The translations under genes were made by a program, and so were the position numbers. A stretch of 64,000 nucleotides of DNA from Sisyra terminalis (Eukaryota; Arthropoda; Insecta; Neuroptera; Sisyridae): the NCBI GenBank assembly GCA_958496175.1, contig OY292278.1, positions 7,006,001-7,070,000 of the forward strand, written 5' to 3'. Shown here piece by piece: positions 39,901 through 46,216 of the stretch. Position 1 is the first letter of the stretch. The number at the start of each line of letters is the position of its first letter. The notes beneath the pieces are model-generated. The model did no database searches. It was not told the origin of the DNA and was given only the letters and a program-made list of their open reading frames with translations.

Positions 39901-42900
39901 TATCGACGAAGAATATCCGGCACCGGTGACAGAACCATGGGAAGAAAATTGGTTGTTTCAAAAGAAAACAACCAAGAATTCGATTCTGTCAACTCCGGTC
40001 GCCATGTTGGTACCAAAAGCTTCGATTGAATATCGAGCTTTAATCGGAGACCGCGACGCGGATGACACCACCGATTTGTCGGAAGCCGGATCCGACTACG
40101 AAGATTTACTCACTGAAAATAACACGAACGATCTAAAATCCGTTTTGGTAACATCCCGAACACTAATTGGTGGCAAAAATGATTTTGAAATCGTCCAGGA
40201 AATCAACGAGGAAAATAATCCGCCAGAACAAGTAGCAAACGCAAGTGTTGAAATCGTGGAATCTGAGCAACCAATAAGCGAGTCGTATGAAGTTTTCGAT
40301 GCGGAAAAAGATGTGAAATCGATCAAAAATAAAATTGCGATTTGGGATAATTTTTATCATAAACGTGGGGAGGAACTTCGGCGCGTTGAAGATCTATCAA
40401 ACACGGAATTTACGTCGTTAAAGCCGGGCATGAAAGAAAATTTGCTGGAAGCAAAAAATTCACATTTGCTTGATTCACAATGTGAGAAATAAAATAAAAT
40501 AGAAATCATTTGGACAGTTATTTGTAATTGATTTGTTTTAGGCTCCGAAAGTAGTTCGATTGAAAGTCACCAACAAGAAGGAGAATATAGCATTCACTAT
40601 GATTCTATGGAAAGTAAACCATCACATCCAATTCCTTCGCCTAGGTAAAATCAATCGGACGAATTTAAAGGTTTTTTATATACTATTTTTCTTTACAGAA
40701 AATATACTAGCAAATATAATTACGATTCGGGTATTGATTTAAGTGAAGGGCCACCAATGAAAGGTACTGAGATATTTCATTTTCTTTTAAGGAGATTTAA
40801 CTTCTTTTTTGGGGCAGGAACTATTGCTGAACGGGAACACAAAAAATGGGAGAATGCAGTACCAATGCCAAACAATCCTTACACCCCCGAAAATATTGAA
40901 AAACGCTTAAGTCAACGATCGTCTTCGATTATTTCTTTGCCTCAAGTTACGGCTTTGGAACGTCGAAATAGTTATAAACGAGAAATTGAAGGCGAAATTT
41001 TTGTCAGTGAAAATAAAGCTTCTAATGTTAATGGATTGTTGGTGGCTGAATCATGTGAAGAAAATAATGCCTTACGACCCTTCGATAAATCACAATCTTG
41101 TACGAATTTATCAGAAGGAAAAACGAGCTCCTTGTCGCGAAACGGAAGTTCGTGTTCAATAGGAAAAAAATCAAGGTTTTATATCGATTTATTTCTTCGA
41201 AGAACTTAAGACAAGTTGAATTAATTTTAGGCTGGAAAGAGATTACTATATAAACGATCCAGAATCCATATCCCGTAGTAAACGAACCGAATTCGAACGA
41301 CCGACGAGTGTTGAATCCTTTTACGACGACGAAAAGGTGAGTAATTCGTCCAATCATTTCGTCGAATTGGAGGCCCAAGTTACGTACAATTCTCTGCAAC
41401 GCAAACTATTCCAATTCAAAAATGCCAGTTTCAATTTCGTGTCAAATCCATTACGCAACTTTGAACCATCCACGTCATCCGAATGTGTGCCTAACACGCC
41501 GGAACCACACTCGACAGTGGTCCATCCGGATCGCGCGATTCGCTCAGAATTTTGCGATTCGATCGACAATGATTTGGACTCGAATCCGGCCAGCTACAAT
41601 GTGGTAGAAAAGTCTTTCGAAACGTTGGCAAATCTACGCAAAACGAATAGTCTACGAAGTAGTCGTAGCTATAATTATAGGACGCGGTTGGAACGAAATA
41701 AATTTGGTGGCAGTTTACGGTCGAAGAATTTGTGGTGATTTTAATGATCTGAGTAAAGATTAAAAGAGATGAACTTGAGACGATATTGTAGCTGGAAAAA
41801 CGTTGATGGATAAGTACCAGTAGCGAATTTCTCAAGAATAAATTTTCGTCGGTAAAAAGAGCAAAGTTTTGAAAAAAAATCCATTCTTTTACAGCATATA
41901 CTTGAAGGAAAATGGTCTAAAATTAAAATATTAAACTTGTATTTTATTCTCATTTTTTTTTCATTCTAGAATTCTCTTTATTTCTTAAAAATTTTTTGAT
42001 ACATGGTAGTGTTATTTGTTTTTATCTGTATGTGACTTTAACAAATGTTTAGCTGTTTACTTAAATATTGTCCTAAGTCTTACAAAATATCTTATTTTAT
42101 TTTTGTGGTGGCAAATTTGAAAAAAAAAACACTTTGAACATATTTCATTCTCAAGATTTTAAGCTCATTATAACCAAGGTTGAAGAACCAAAGACAAAAA
42201 AAATAATCTGTCAGAAAAGCTCAATTTTCTTGAGAAATTCACAGTTGAGAATTGCTTACCATCAACAATTCATTGCAATTTTTTATATTTCTAGTCCAAA
42301 TTGTATGTGTCCTTATATGTAAATGTGATAACTTATTTTCACTGCTTTTCCTGAAAATCCTTATCCTTTCCGTTACAATAATAATAAGAAGAAGAAAAAA
42401 TAAAACTTTATCTAGAAAATGTTTACATTTGTTTCTTATCACATTAATGTTGTAAGCGACTCAAATAAAAATTTGTGCTCAATTAGCCAAGTATTGTTAT
42501 TATGCAATAAAAATTGTTGAAATAAAATTGTTGAAAATAATGTAGATATACATATTTATTACAAAGAATTATATAATTTAGTTGAGAAACAAACATTTGT
42601 GGTAAGTTAGTAAGTTATTAAAAGCAAAGCCAAATAAATTGGTGAAAAGTTAACATTTTTTTTAAAGTAGTGCAATACTAACAATACTTGCTTAGCATTG
42701 AATAATTTCCATTGATTAAGAATAATGTGAAATTTTTATGGGAATGAAAGGCAATCGATGAGAAATTTCCCTCCCATGTGTCGCTTATTTTTATTTATTT
42801 TCTAAATTAGTGGTGAGATACTAAAAATTAATGTCAATTCGTTTCGGTTCATGATTGCATTTTTTATGTGAAAAACGAATTATCATAAAATATTAGAGTA

Positions 42901-45900
42901 GAAACAAAATTTTAATTGAATTCCCCAATTATAAATTGTAATAATTCCTTTCATTTAATCGTTAACATTATTCTAACTAACAATAAATGGTTTTAGGGTG
43001 AAAATGGGTCGCGAAAATTACAAAATGCCGGACCGAATGGGAAGGATTTGGGGGATACTTTATCATTGGATAGCAGTGTTTCAAGTTACGACACAATTAA
43101 TAGTCCGACTGATGTGCAACTTGTTTACAATTTCAATAGTCAAGTGATCACAATATGCAAACCGCAGGAAAATTTAAGGTGAGATTTTCGTTATTTTAAA
43201 GAAAAAAACCCAATTTTTACTGTATTTGGAATATCAATAAATAATGATTTTGAGTTTGTGACGCAATGATTTCTTCAACAGTTGTAACTAACTTCATTGA
43301 ACAAAAAATTAACATCTTTTGTGTTTGAAATGATGAAAAATTTTCGTAACAATTAAATAAACATTTCCTAAACTGCCAATCCCCAACTCATTTTACCAAA
43401 TAATTGGAGTAATTTTAAGTCAATATTTCCTTACAATTTTTGAAAGAATTGAAAGATTTTGGTGTTTTATATATTGAGCAAAAAATATAGCTTAAAACCA
43501 TTAAATATGGAGCATAAATTTTGGCTTAAGACCAATATCTGACATGGATGCATTTTCAACTTTGTTTTTTATTCCATTCAGTTCTAAAATGATATATTTT
43601 TCTTTTTTTGAGACTAAATTTTCACTATGAACCGAATTATTTGCGAATGAAATTAAAAACAAAGTAGAAAATGAAAGGCTCCCAAACATTAAGCGACCTA
43701 AAAGGGAATTGAGCCTAAATTTCCATGGTCAAAACCACCCTAACGAATATGTAGGATTATAGCTTCTTTTGTTGAGGAATCTTGATAAAACTTAGCTCAA
43801 ATTAATCTTAAAACTTGATTTATTCTGTAAGCTAAAATCGTTGAAAAATAAAAAGCATTTTGAATTAAGTTTCCATAAAATTCGTTCAAAAATAAAGATC
43901 TAAGCTTTCATAGATTTGCAGATTTGAATCCCAGAAAATTTTGTCATCATTTGGTACACTAAAAAGCTCCTTAAATGACAGGGGTTGGTTTTTGCTAGTC
44001 TTAAGCACGAAGAATTGAAGAGCAATTAAATGAATTAAACCCTGCTTGGTTACAAACAATAAAAAGGGTAATTTTAGCAAATTTTAGATTCTTTGAACCT
44101 CTTTTGGGATATTTTTGCTATTACAGAAAGTACTGGAACTATTATTTTGACTTTGTACGCATAAAAATGAATCAACTTCTTGATACAAGTAATTCTGTAT
44201 TTGAAACTTAAAGATCTTAAAGACAGGCTTGTATTTAAGTAGAATAAACAAATAATTGGATTCTTGGAATAATTATAGATGCATTATCGCATAAGTTTCA
44301 CAAATATCAATTTGCAAAAAAATTTTTCGTTAGTGAAAATATAGGACCTATCTTTGCCGATTGTTATTAACGCCAAATTGGCTTAGCATATCCGGATAAA
44401 TCGCTAGATTTTATCTGGAAATGTAAGTTCAAAATTTCAGAGAACTTTTTGTCAAATAAACTAAAATCTTTTTGGACTTTAATACCAAAATCGTGAAAAT
44501 TATAAATCTTTAAAAAAAGGAACCTGAACTGTTTTCAAAATTTATCAAAACTGCACATTTATACAATTTCCATGAAACTATTTTCGAAGAAAGCATTTTA
44601 ATCAAAAATGATTTCATAGTTCTTTTCTTATTCTTAAAGTTCCGTTGGTATTCAATAGTCAAAATAGCCAAATTTTCAGTGAAGGAAATTAGTATTCATA
44701 GGCGCATTAAGTTTCACAAAAAAGGAAATTTTATAGAAAATCACAGTTATTACACAAGTATTATTAATGATTTTGGTTCATGTGTACTTTAGCACACCCA
44801 CAATCTGGCAATGTTGCATTTTCGACATTGTTTTTAATTTAATTCGCAATTAAATAGGTCCATAATGAAAATTTAGCCACAACAGAGAGAATTATACCAT
44901 ATTAGAATTGAATAAACAAAAATATCGCGAATTAAATCAAAAACAAAGTCGAAAATGCAACATTGCCAGATTAAGGGTGTGTTAAAGTACACTTGAGCCA
45001 ACTTGAGCCATTTTTTATTTAAATTTCCAGAAGTTTTTAACTTATTGAGCCCAGCAACAGCTAATAAAACTACGATCAACCAAAGCTCTGATCATAAATC
45101 ATGCCATACCCCCATCTGTCAGACATTTAATCAAAATTTTCTTTAAAAAATTAATTAACATACTTTTCCTCACACCAATCGAATATTTTTTTTCCTCCAG
45201 TGAAACAAAAAGCCCTGAAAAAAACAACAACAACAACATGGAAATTACTACTCCAAATGTAAAAAGTCGTTCTTTGATTGACATCACCCAATTTGATAAG
45301 AAACCTTCCGAATACAGCATCGATAACAACACCCATTCCTGTGTCAACTTAACAAAAAGCCAAATCAATTGTTTGCCATCGTTTATCGACGAAATTACCA
45401 TCAAAAATTTGAGGTAAATTAATGGAATATGATCTCCGGAAAACTCTTTATTAATCCTTTCAAGAAATAATTTCAGTGGAATTAATAAGCTCGATAAAGA
45501 AGTCGAGGCCGATTTGAATGATTCCCTCGACAATCTCCAAGGAAGTGATTACGAGGACACGGTTGAATCCACTCCCCAGTTGGCAGCGGAAAATGCAATG
45601 TTCGAGGAAATCAATCGATCCAAAGAACCAATTCCATCGGTGAAAGAACGGCTCAAATGTTTCCTAAATCCAAAATTCATTGTACGTAATTCATTGTGTT
45701 TCCAAAGAAAACCACAAATGTTTTAATTTCCTTCCATTTTCTTTAAGGATTTTGATCAAGATAACATAAAACCAAATCATAGCATCACAGCTCGAAGTAT
45801 TTTCCGGAGATCCAACAACACATCCGCGAACAATCCTTTGCTGATTGACGGAAACAATTCTGAGGGAATGACAAAAAGTTTACTCGATGACATGTGCAGC

Positions 45901-45948
45901 AAAACGTTGAAAGAACGACGGGAATTTTTTGAAAATTTAAATAAATAA
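3885..45948 (+). CDS. large alternatively spliced gene: membrane-anchored, zinc-finger (Slac2/Slp-like) and long disordered protein
   Basis: Coding exons that join in phase are 3885-3985, 17756-18087, 18143-18304, 18456-18539, 32968-33197, 39341-39700, 39764-40481, 40542-40644, 40699-40763, 40818-41175, 41231-41336, 42997-43178, 45201-45413, 45477-45681 and 45748-45948: 3420 coding bases, 1139 aa. An alternative first exon (32751-32835) gives 941 aa; reading through 41336 gives products ending at 41738 (1006 or 808 aa). Order of parts: a transmembrane segment at about residues 6-30, a basic linker, a cysteine zinc finger at 43-106, a helical charged region near 150-226, a short conserved-looking block at the exon 5/6 junction (about 285-315), then an acidic, Ser/Asn-rich, probably disordered tail without C2 domains. 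The finger recalls the Rab27-binding fingers of melanophilin/MyRIP (Slac2), but the helix that normally precedes it is absent here and a membrane anchor takes its place. A role in tethering at a membrane is inference; the exact family is unproven. Confidence 0.8.
4300..7000. repeat. decayed array of GGGATGAA / TTCATCCC units
   Basis: For about 2.7 kb the intron repeats a loose theme: AAAGGGATGAAAT, then 50-150 AT-rich bases often with TTGGTTC and ATTTTTAT, then TTTCATCCCCTATTT. Clear examples lie near 4502, 4620, 4697, 4880, 4990, 5045, 5150, 5575, 5690, 5845, 5925, 6025, 6110, 6210, 6390, 6630, 6785 and 6910. The units are too diverged for a fixed period to be read by eye. There is no coding potential. 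Confidence 0.7.
7525..7965. repeat. second copy of 5313-5760 (segmental duplication)
   Basis: This block repeats 5313-5760 closely (shared landmarks: CCTACTTAAGCTCC, TTTTTCCTTATTCCTTCT, TTGATTCATCTGATTTCTAT), about 2.2 kb downstream in the same orientation. It carries the same GGGATGAA theme. Confidence 0.8.
7966..10570. other. AT-rich intron sequence, nothing recognised
   Basis: Homopolymer-rich intron. Small open frames (for example 8834-9031) lack any recognisable feature. No strong repeat structure was seen by eye. Confidence 0.6.
10571..12362 (+). mobile_element. dead mariner element with internal duplication
   Basis: The ends are TTAGGTGTACAA at 10571 and its reverse complement finishing at 12362, each flanked by TA as for Tc1/mariner insertions. 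Between about 10950 and 11645 a plus-strand transposase can still be followed through many stops: the helix-turn-helix region (S-Q-P-V-V-S near 11041), the K-W-I-x-x-D-N-P-K-R segment (about 11216-11247) and the C-terminal D-Y-Y-x-F-R-S box (about 11587-11612). The last part of the gene (about 11310-11640) occurs again at about 11850-12165, including the same D-Y-Y-x-F-R-S box, which explains a length of 1.79 kb instead of about 1.3 kb. It is clearly inactive. Confidence 0.85.
12363..13846. other. AT-rich intron sequence, nothing recognised
   Basis: No repeat or coding signal that I can support. A 103-codon minus-strand frame at 13320-13631 has no recognisable domain and low-complexity composition. 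Confidence 0.55.
13848..13940. mobile_element. short palindromic MITE
   Basis: The left arm (TTAGTGGACAAGAAAGGAT...) and right arm (...ATCCTTTCTTGTCCACTA) are inverted copies around a core with CTAATTATTAATTT. The right arm has an extra TAGGATAG-type segment missing from the left. The same arms occur at 55659-55821, so this is a dispersed family. Confidence 0.75.
14226..14465 (-). CDS. candidate small single-pass membrane protein (79 aa)
   Basis: Minus-strand frame from an ATG-ATG pair at 14465 to TAA at 14226. It has a polar start, a strong transmembrane segment at about residues 30-50 (M-I-L-F-M-I-L-F-T-M) and a charged tail rich in Q, E and R. It lies within a minus-strand exon (14226-14529) preceded by a textbook 71-base intron, 14600-14530: donor CAA|GTAAGT, branch-like CTAAT, acceptor TTTAG. 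The local GC content is well above the intron background. The frame is also open upstream to the acceptor, so the true start may lie in an earlier exon, but I could not find an exon that joins cleanly. Family not recognised. It is nested in intron 1 of the main gene, on the opposite strand. Confidence 0.4.
   Translation of the reverse strand: MMVSPIFSGVCGLAMYTDRPPGTYDQPTKANMILFMILFTMCLLEVVVIKLIIFDQQIEEFRQTHRRPPASLWFDEDQI
14759..14869 (-). CDS. candidate signal-peptide exon of a small secreted protein, probably broken
   Basis: From the ATG at 14869 the minus strand encodes M-R-L-R, a hydrophobic stretch (residues 6-20), then a basic, cysteine-containing sequence before a TAA at 14759: a classic secretion signal. 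In the next frame the same strand carries a cysteine-rich segment (about 14758-14602: C, CC, C, C-x-C spacing) ending at the donor at 14601, with one in-frame TAA at about 14686. The arrangement suggests a cysteine-rich secreted peptide disrupted by a frameshift and a stop, or an intron I cannot place. No function is assigned. Confidence 0.3.
   Translation of the reverse strand: MRLRFCTLVVIFFSAGIPVAIRRPSTFCGALDQGNN
14964..15344 (+). CDS. candidate plus-strand exon, 126 open codons
   Basis: A good acceptor (TCTTTATTTAG|AAA) at 14963 opens a frame that runs to TGA at 15342-15344. The codons show a purine-first bias and the second half looks protein-like (M-V-Q-W-H-E-K near residue 80, then a helical, charged stretch). 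There is no start codon in the first 60 codons, so an upstream exon would be needed and none was identified. Minus-strand frames of 76 and 109 codons overlap it and cannot be excluded. Family not recognised. Confidence 0.3.
   Translation, partial: KVTTIAIVGDAIRDIIVSNHIPILALSLSYSSSGVFVVFGLRFWPVTGRQGGDDAVVVGPKNSMFCSTKEGHHESREMVQWHEKVVIVAQEIFIYEHLLAQILTNEKFKTLSKDFPQYGPIVTSID
15428..17238. mobile_element. 1.8-kb foldback element with long inverted arms
   Basis: The ends are inverted copies (TAGTGTGGGTCAAAAAAA on the left, TAGGGTGGGTCAAAAAAT on the right read inward), and the arms stay complementary for about 390 bases (15428-15820 against 16845-17238), including CCGTAAGCCTCACCATTT and its complement. 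It is flanked by GAGTATTTTAT and GAGTATTTAT, a probable target-site duplication of 10-11 bases with one indel. The interior has no transposase frame. It lies in intron 1 of the main gene, 518 bases before exon 2. A long duplication suggests a Mutator-like mover, but this is inference. Confidence 0.85.
17756..18087 (+). CDS. main gene exon 2: cysteine zinc finger
   Basis: Acceptor TGTTGCAG at 17755, donor GATT|GTAAGA at 18087, phase 2 in and phase 1 out. It encodes a basic run then T-H-C-H-V-C-Y-Q-P, C-F-L-C, V-C-R, a later C (residue 91) and W-K-C-F-K-C. This is the C-x2-C ... C-x2-C ... C ... C ... W-x-C-x2-C layout of Rab-effector fingers (FYVE_2 type; rabphilin, RIM, Slp, Slac2). Ligands 1-4 (residues 43, 46, 61, 64) and 7-8 (103, 106) are regular, but ligands 5 (69) and 6 (91) are 22 residues apart instead of about 3. 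The downstream residues 115-140 are Arg/Ser-rich. Confidence 0.85.
18143..18304 (+). CDS. main gene exon 3: charged helical region
   Basis: The acceptor CTTTTAG and donor TTAT|GTAAGT enclose a phase 1-to-1 exon. It encodes an acidic start followed by an Arg/Glu-rich helix (Q-L-E-R-E-R-Q-R-I-R) and L-Y-A-H-P-L. The helix could be coiled-coil or protein-binding. The introns either side are 55 and 151 bases. Confidence 0.85.
18456..18539 (+). CDS. main gene exon 4: short helical exon
   Basis: Acceptor TTACAG at 18455, donor ACGA|GTAAGT at 18539, phase 1 in and out. It encodes a 28-residue amphipathic stretch (K-H-H-G-I-L-S-R-A-L-V-K-L). Its phase fits the shared exon at 32968 directly, so the following 14.4-kb intron needs no further coding exon. 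Confidence 0.8.
18540..19153. other. start of 14.4-kb intron 4, nothing recognised
   Basis: AT-rich sequence without repeats or credible frames. Confidence 0.6.
19154..19645. repeat. tandem direct repeat (units 19154-19375 and 19430-19645)
   Basis: Both units carry GTAAAGAATATTCGGTCTAG, CATGCGGCATTCTATGTT and CCGATCCACTT. Offset is about 276-280 bases. Non-coding. Confidence 0.85.
20638..20665. repeat. AAT trinucleotide microsatellite
   Basis: Seven AAT/ATA units in a row followed by one interrupted unit. Confidence 0.9.
21086..21116 (-). ncRNA. hammerhead-like core, copy d
   Basis: On the minus strand: CUGAAGA, one A, stem GUCAG/CUGAC with loop GAAUGA, then GAAAC. The stem sequence differs completely from copies a-c but still pairs, while the two boxes and the extra A are kept. 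Confidence 0.4.
22128..22145. repeat. TA dinucleotide run
   Basis: Nine consecutive TA units. Confidence 0.9.
23834..23892. mobile_element. solo end fragment of the neighbouring mariner
   Basis: About 58 bases match the left terminus of the element at 24161 (AGGCCAATTGAAAA..., CCCGGTCTACCATGG, then TTTTGGCAAAATT) in the same orientation, 327 bases upstream. Both copies are preceded by TAAC. Only the end is present, so this is a truncated or internally deleted copy. Confidence 0.8.
24161..25443 (-). mobile_element. nearly full-length mariner element
   Basis: The terminal inverted repeats of about 28 bases (AGGTCAATTGAAAAGTCTCC at left, AGGCCAATTGAAAAGTCCCC at right read inward) enclose 1283 bp, the normal mariner length. 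The transposase lies on the minus strand. The left end is preceded by TAAC rather than a bare TA, so the exact terminus is uncertain by about three bases. It is younger than the mariners at 10.6 and 35.1 kb, since most of its reading frame survives. Confidence 0.92.
24225..25261 (-). pseudogene. mariner transposase, disabled
   Basis: The family protein is about 345 aa and this interval spans 345 codons. It survives as three open blocks: 25261-24977 (N-terminal helix-turn-helix, starting M-E-F-R-V-L-I-K-Y), 24937-24491 (first catalytic region, with M-D-K-T-W-L-H-H giving the first Asp) and 24533-24225 (Q-D-N-A-P-C-H with the second Asp, then Y-S-P-D-L-S-P-S-D-F-F with the third Asp, the D,D34D signature). 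Stop or frame change occurs between 24977 and 24937, and a frameshift in a run of A (T on the plus strand) occurs near 24535. All three catalytic Asp codons are intact. It cannot make full transposase as it stands. Confidence 0.92.
25963..26692. repeat. tandem direct repeat, two units of about 350 bases
   Basis: Units 25963-26312 and 26314-26692 share ATTATAAATTTTATAC, TTGGCAT, TTTTTTCACC, ATTTTGGACGCTTTTAATGA and AATACCGTTTTGAAC. Non-coding. Confidence 0.9.
26693..30039. other. intron 4 interior with a TA microsatellite, no genes recognised
   Basis: AT-rich. A (TA)n run lies at 27823-27852. Bases 28060-28340 are somewhat GC-richer, with an 87-codon minus frame that has no recognisable features. 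Nothing else can be supported. Confidence 0.5.
30040..31242. mobile_element. 1.2-kb foldback element, near-perfect palindrome
   Basis: The termini AGGCTTTGCGGAAACTTG and, inward from the right, AGGGTTTGCGGAAACTTG begin inverted arms that remain complementary almost to the centre near 30640. Landmarks: GAGTCTACACGTTAAAACTT and its complement; AATGCATACTTTCAGTAG and its complement. Flanks are TAA on both sides (30037-30039, 31243-31245), suggesting a PIF/Harbinger-type 3-bp duplication; TTAA overlap makes a piggyBac-type reading possible too. There is no transposase. Confidence 0.88.
32751..32835 (+). CDS. main gene alternative first exon 1b: different membrane anchor
   Basis: From ATG 32751 the exon encodes 28 residues that are almost entirely hydrophobic (L-V-F-L-I-W-M-F-F-A-A-I-V-F-V) and end in H-Y-Y-L-E-V-I-N before the donor AATG|GTAAGT, phase 1. 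It joins the shared exon at 32968 after a 132-base intron. The frame stays open upstream to about 32658, but without an earlier ATG. Transcripts starting here lack the zinc finger. Confidence 0.65.
32968..33197 (+). CDS. main gene exon 5, shared by both starts
   Basis: Acceptor TTCTTCAG at 32967, donor AAG|GTATTA at 33197, phase 1 in and 0 out. It encodes a Ser/Asn-rich start, an amphipathic basic helix (L-R-D-A-V-R-R-V-A-R-E-A) and a C-terminal block T-Y-E-E-L-V-A-T-A-I-L-N-K that continues into exon 6 as V-I-D-T-F. The last block reads like a structured or binding motif. Base composition is clearly coding. Confidence 0.85.
33241..34205. repeat. tandem direct repeat, two units of about 480 bases
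   Basis: Units 33241-33723 and 33725-34205 share TTTTTTCATCTAAAA, CTTCCCTTTTCTAGACTTCT, ATTTTTTGGATGGTTTTCCT, AGCAAGATATTCAGCCCC. Unit 1 begins 44 bases after the exon 5 donor, so the duplication lies wholly in the intron. Confidence 0.9.
34206..35129. other. AT-rich intron, nothing recognised
   Basis: Very AT-rich sequence with no credible frames or repeats. Confidence 0.6.
35130..36064 (+). mobile_element. eroded mariner relic
   Basis: The right end (CTACACCTAA at 36064, then TA) matches the terminal repeat of the 10.6-kb mariner. Upstream, traces of the same transposase can be followed: S-Q-Q-G-V-E-T-R-L-K near 35285, N-S-K-R near 35478, and a Q-L-S-x family block near 35650-35680. The left terminus was not found and stops are frequent. 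Confidence 0.7.
36065..37030. other. AT-rich intron, nothing recognised
   Basis: No credible exon, repeat or element was seen. Confidence 0.6.
37035..38415. repeat. threefold tandem repeat, units of about 470 bases
   Basis: Units start near 37040, 37530 and 38005. Each has CTTTCCGAAAATYCC-like then CAAATCCTCAAAAGATCTAC, TTTTTACCATTTTATGAT-like, AACTCTTGATGAGTTTCTAA and TTATGGATAACAATT. The units are diverged by substitutions and short indels. Non-coding. Confidence 0.88.
38416..39340. other. AT-rich intron before exon 6, nothing recognised
   Basis: No credible feature apart from the branch and acceptor region of exon 6 (TTTCTGTGCAG at 39340). Confidence 0.6.
39341..39700 (+). CDS. main gene exon 6
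   Basis: Phase 0 at both ends, 120 codons, residues 304-423 of the long form. It begins V-I-D-T-F-Q-K-D-R-Y-G, then is Ser/Arg/Asp-rich, with R-R-R-H-K and a short His run near the end. A second usable donor 12 bases downstream (TTG|GTAAAT at 39712) would add four residues in frame. No known domain. Confidence 0.85.
39764..40481 (+). CDS. main gene exon 7, largest coding exon
   Basis: Acceptor TTTTGTAG at 39763, donor CAAT|GTGAGA at 40481, phase 0 in and 1 out, 239 codons. It is acidic and Ser/Asn-rich, with three blocks that look selected: P-W-E-E-N-W-L-F-Q-K-K near residue 480, R-A-L-I-G-D-R-D-A-D-D-T-T-D near 520, and I-A-I-W-D-N-F-Y-H-K-R near 630. If the donor is not used the frame ends 12 bases later. 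No named domain was recognised. Confidence 0.87.
40542..40644 (+). CDS. main gene exon 8
   Basis: A phase 1-to-2 exon of 103 bases encoding a Ser/Glu/His-rich stretch, between introns of 60 and 54 bases. Acceptor TGTTTTAG, donor CTAG|GTAAAA. Confidence 0.82.
40699..40763 (+). CDS. main gene exon 9, micro-exon
   Basis: A 65-base exon, phase 2-to-1, encoding K-Y-T-S-K-Y-N-Y-D-S-G-I-D-L-S-E-G. It is flanked by two 54-base introns, close to the minimum intron size used in this gene. Confidence 0.8.
40818..41175 (+). CDS. main gene exon 10
   Basis: Acceptor GGGGCAG at 40817, donor CAAG|GTTTTA at 41175, phase 1-to-2. It encodes A-E-R-E-H-K-K-W-E-N-A-V-P-M-P-N-N-P-Y followed by an Arg/Ser-rich segment and an acidic region. 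The W-E-N-A-x-P-M-P-N-N-P-Y block looks conserved; the rest is probably disordered. Confidence 0.85.
41231..41336 (+). CDS. main gene exon 11, spliced form
   Basis: Acceptor AATTTTAG, donor AAAG|GTGAGT at 41336, phase 2 in and 0 out. It encodes R-D-Y-Y-I-N-D-P-E and a Glu/Arg-rich end. The donor is near consensus, but the frame stays open beyond it for 133 codons (see the extended form). Confidence 0.85.
41231..41738 (+). CDS. main gene exon 11, read-through terminal form
   Basis: If the donor at 41336 is skipped, the same frame continues to TGA at 41736-41738, adding 133 residues with coding-like codon use (polar, Asn/Ser/Arg-rich, ending basic with R-S-K-N-L-W). An open frame of this length with GC-rich third positions inside an AT-rich intron supports a real alternative last exon. 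The protein would be 1006 aa (exon 1a) or 808 aa (exon 1b). Confidence 0.7.
41739..42530 (+). terminator. 3' untranslated region and poly(A) signals of the short form
   Basis: AT-rich sequence after the early stop contains several AATAAA hexamers, notably 42506-42511 and 42521-42526, and others near 41837, 42398 and 42464. This density fits a used polyadenylation region roughly 0.7-0.8 kb beyond the stop. No coding frames are credible. Confidence 0.55.
42997..43178 (+). CDS. main gene exon 12
   Basis: Acceptor GGTTTTAG at 42996 after a 1660-base intron, donor TAAG|GTGAGA at 43178, phase 0-to-2. It encodes a Gly/Asn-rich start, then D-T-L-S-L-D-S-S-V-S-S-Y-D-T-I-N-S-P, a likely phosphorylation-rich motif (inference). 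Phase agrees with the donor at 41336. Confidence 0.84.
43179..44774. other. intron 12, AT-rich
   Basis: No exon seen. A degenerate relative of the 44.8-kb palindrome appears at about 43545-43670 (TGCATTTTCAACTTTGTTTT and its approximate complement). Confidence 0.5.
44775..45000. mobile_element. 226-bp palindromic MITE in intron 12
   Basis: Left arm TGTACTTTAGCACACCC ... TGGCAATGTTGCATTTTCGA and right arm TCGAAAATGCAACATTGCCA ... GGGTGTGTTAAAGTACA are inverted copies of about 90 bases. Target duplication not resolved by eye. Confidence 0.8.
45201..45413 (+). CDS. main gene exon 13
   Basis: Acceptor TTTCCTCCAG, donor TGAG|GTAAAT, phase 2 in and out. It encodes Ser/Lys residues, five Asn in a row, then R-S-L-I-D-I-T-Q-F and a more hydrophobic end. 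No known domain. Confidence 0.84.
45477..45681 (+). CDS. main gene exon 14
   Basis: Acceptor ATTTCAG, donor TCATT|GTACGT, phase 2-to-0. Acidic: L-D-K-E-V-E-A-D-L, D-Y-E-D-T-V-E-S-T-P, then V-K-E-R-L-K-C-F-L-N-P-K. Bounded by introns of 63 and 66 bases. Confidence 0.85.
45748..45948 (+). CDS. main gene exon 15, terminal
   Basis: Acceptor TTCTTTAAG at 45747, then 66 codons to TAA at 45946-45948. Basic and Asn/Ser-rich, ending with a charged helix (T-L-K-E-R-R-E-F-F-E). No clean AATAAA follows the stop; an overlapping AATAAA and an ATTAAA variant lie at the stop itself (about 45940-45955), so the 3' end may be short or may run into the convergent gene. Confidence 0.83.
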   Translation, partial: DFDQDNIKPNHSITARSIFRRSNNTSANNPLLIDGNNSEGMTKSLLDDMCSKTLKERREFFENLNK

Positions 45949-46137
45949 TTAAACTAAATTACTTTAAGCATTAATTTATTTTTTTGTTACTTTGATCTGT
46001 TAACATTTTGTGTCAGCAAAATGAATGATTATTCAGATTTCAAATGTAGCCATTCCAAAGATGTGTTTTCTTGTAAATTTTTTTCAACTCTGTGTTATTA
46101 GAAAAGCTAGTCTCAACTATCGTAAGTTAAGGCTTTT

Positions 46138-46143
46138 TTTATT
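46138..46143 (-). terminator. poly(A) signal of QNG1
   Basis: AATAAA on the minus strand, 74 bases after the QNG1 stop codon. Confidence 0.6.
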
Positions 46144-46216
46144 GTTACAATTAAGTGCCATTTTTTGAACAGGAATTGGAATTGAAGATATTTACGTAAA
46201 TTGTAGTCGTTATTTT

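Noticed and set aside
41028..41835. Minus-strand frames of 71-123 codons
   Set aside because: They are antisense to exons 10 and 11, whose plus-strand reading is supported by phase-matched splice sites.
45099..45533. 144-codon minus-strand frame
   Set aside because: Antisense to exons 13 and 14; hydrophobic composition is an artefact of the complementary strand.
17756..45948. Assignment of the main gene to bitesize or another C2-domain synaptotagmin-like protein
   Set aside because: No C2 domain is encoded in any exon found; the tail is disordered, so only the finger-level similarity is kept.
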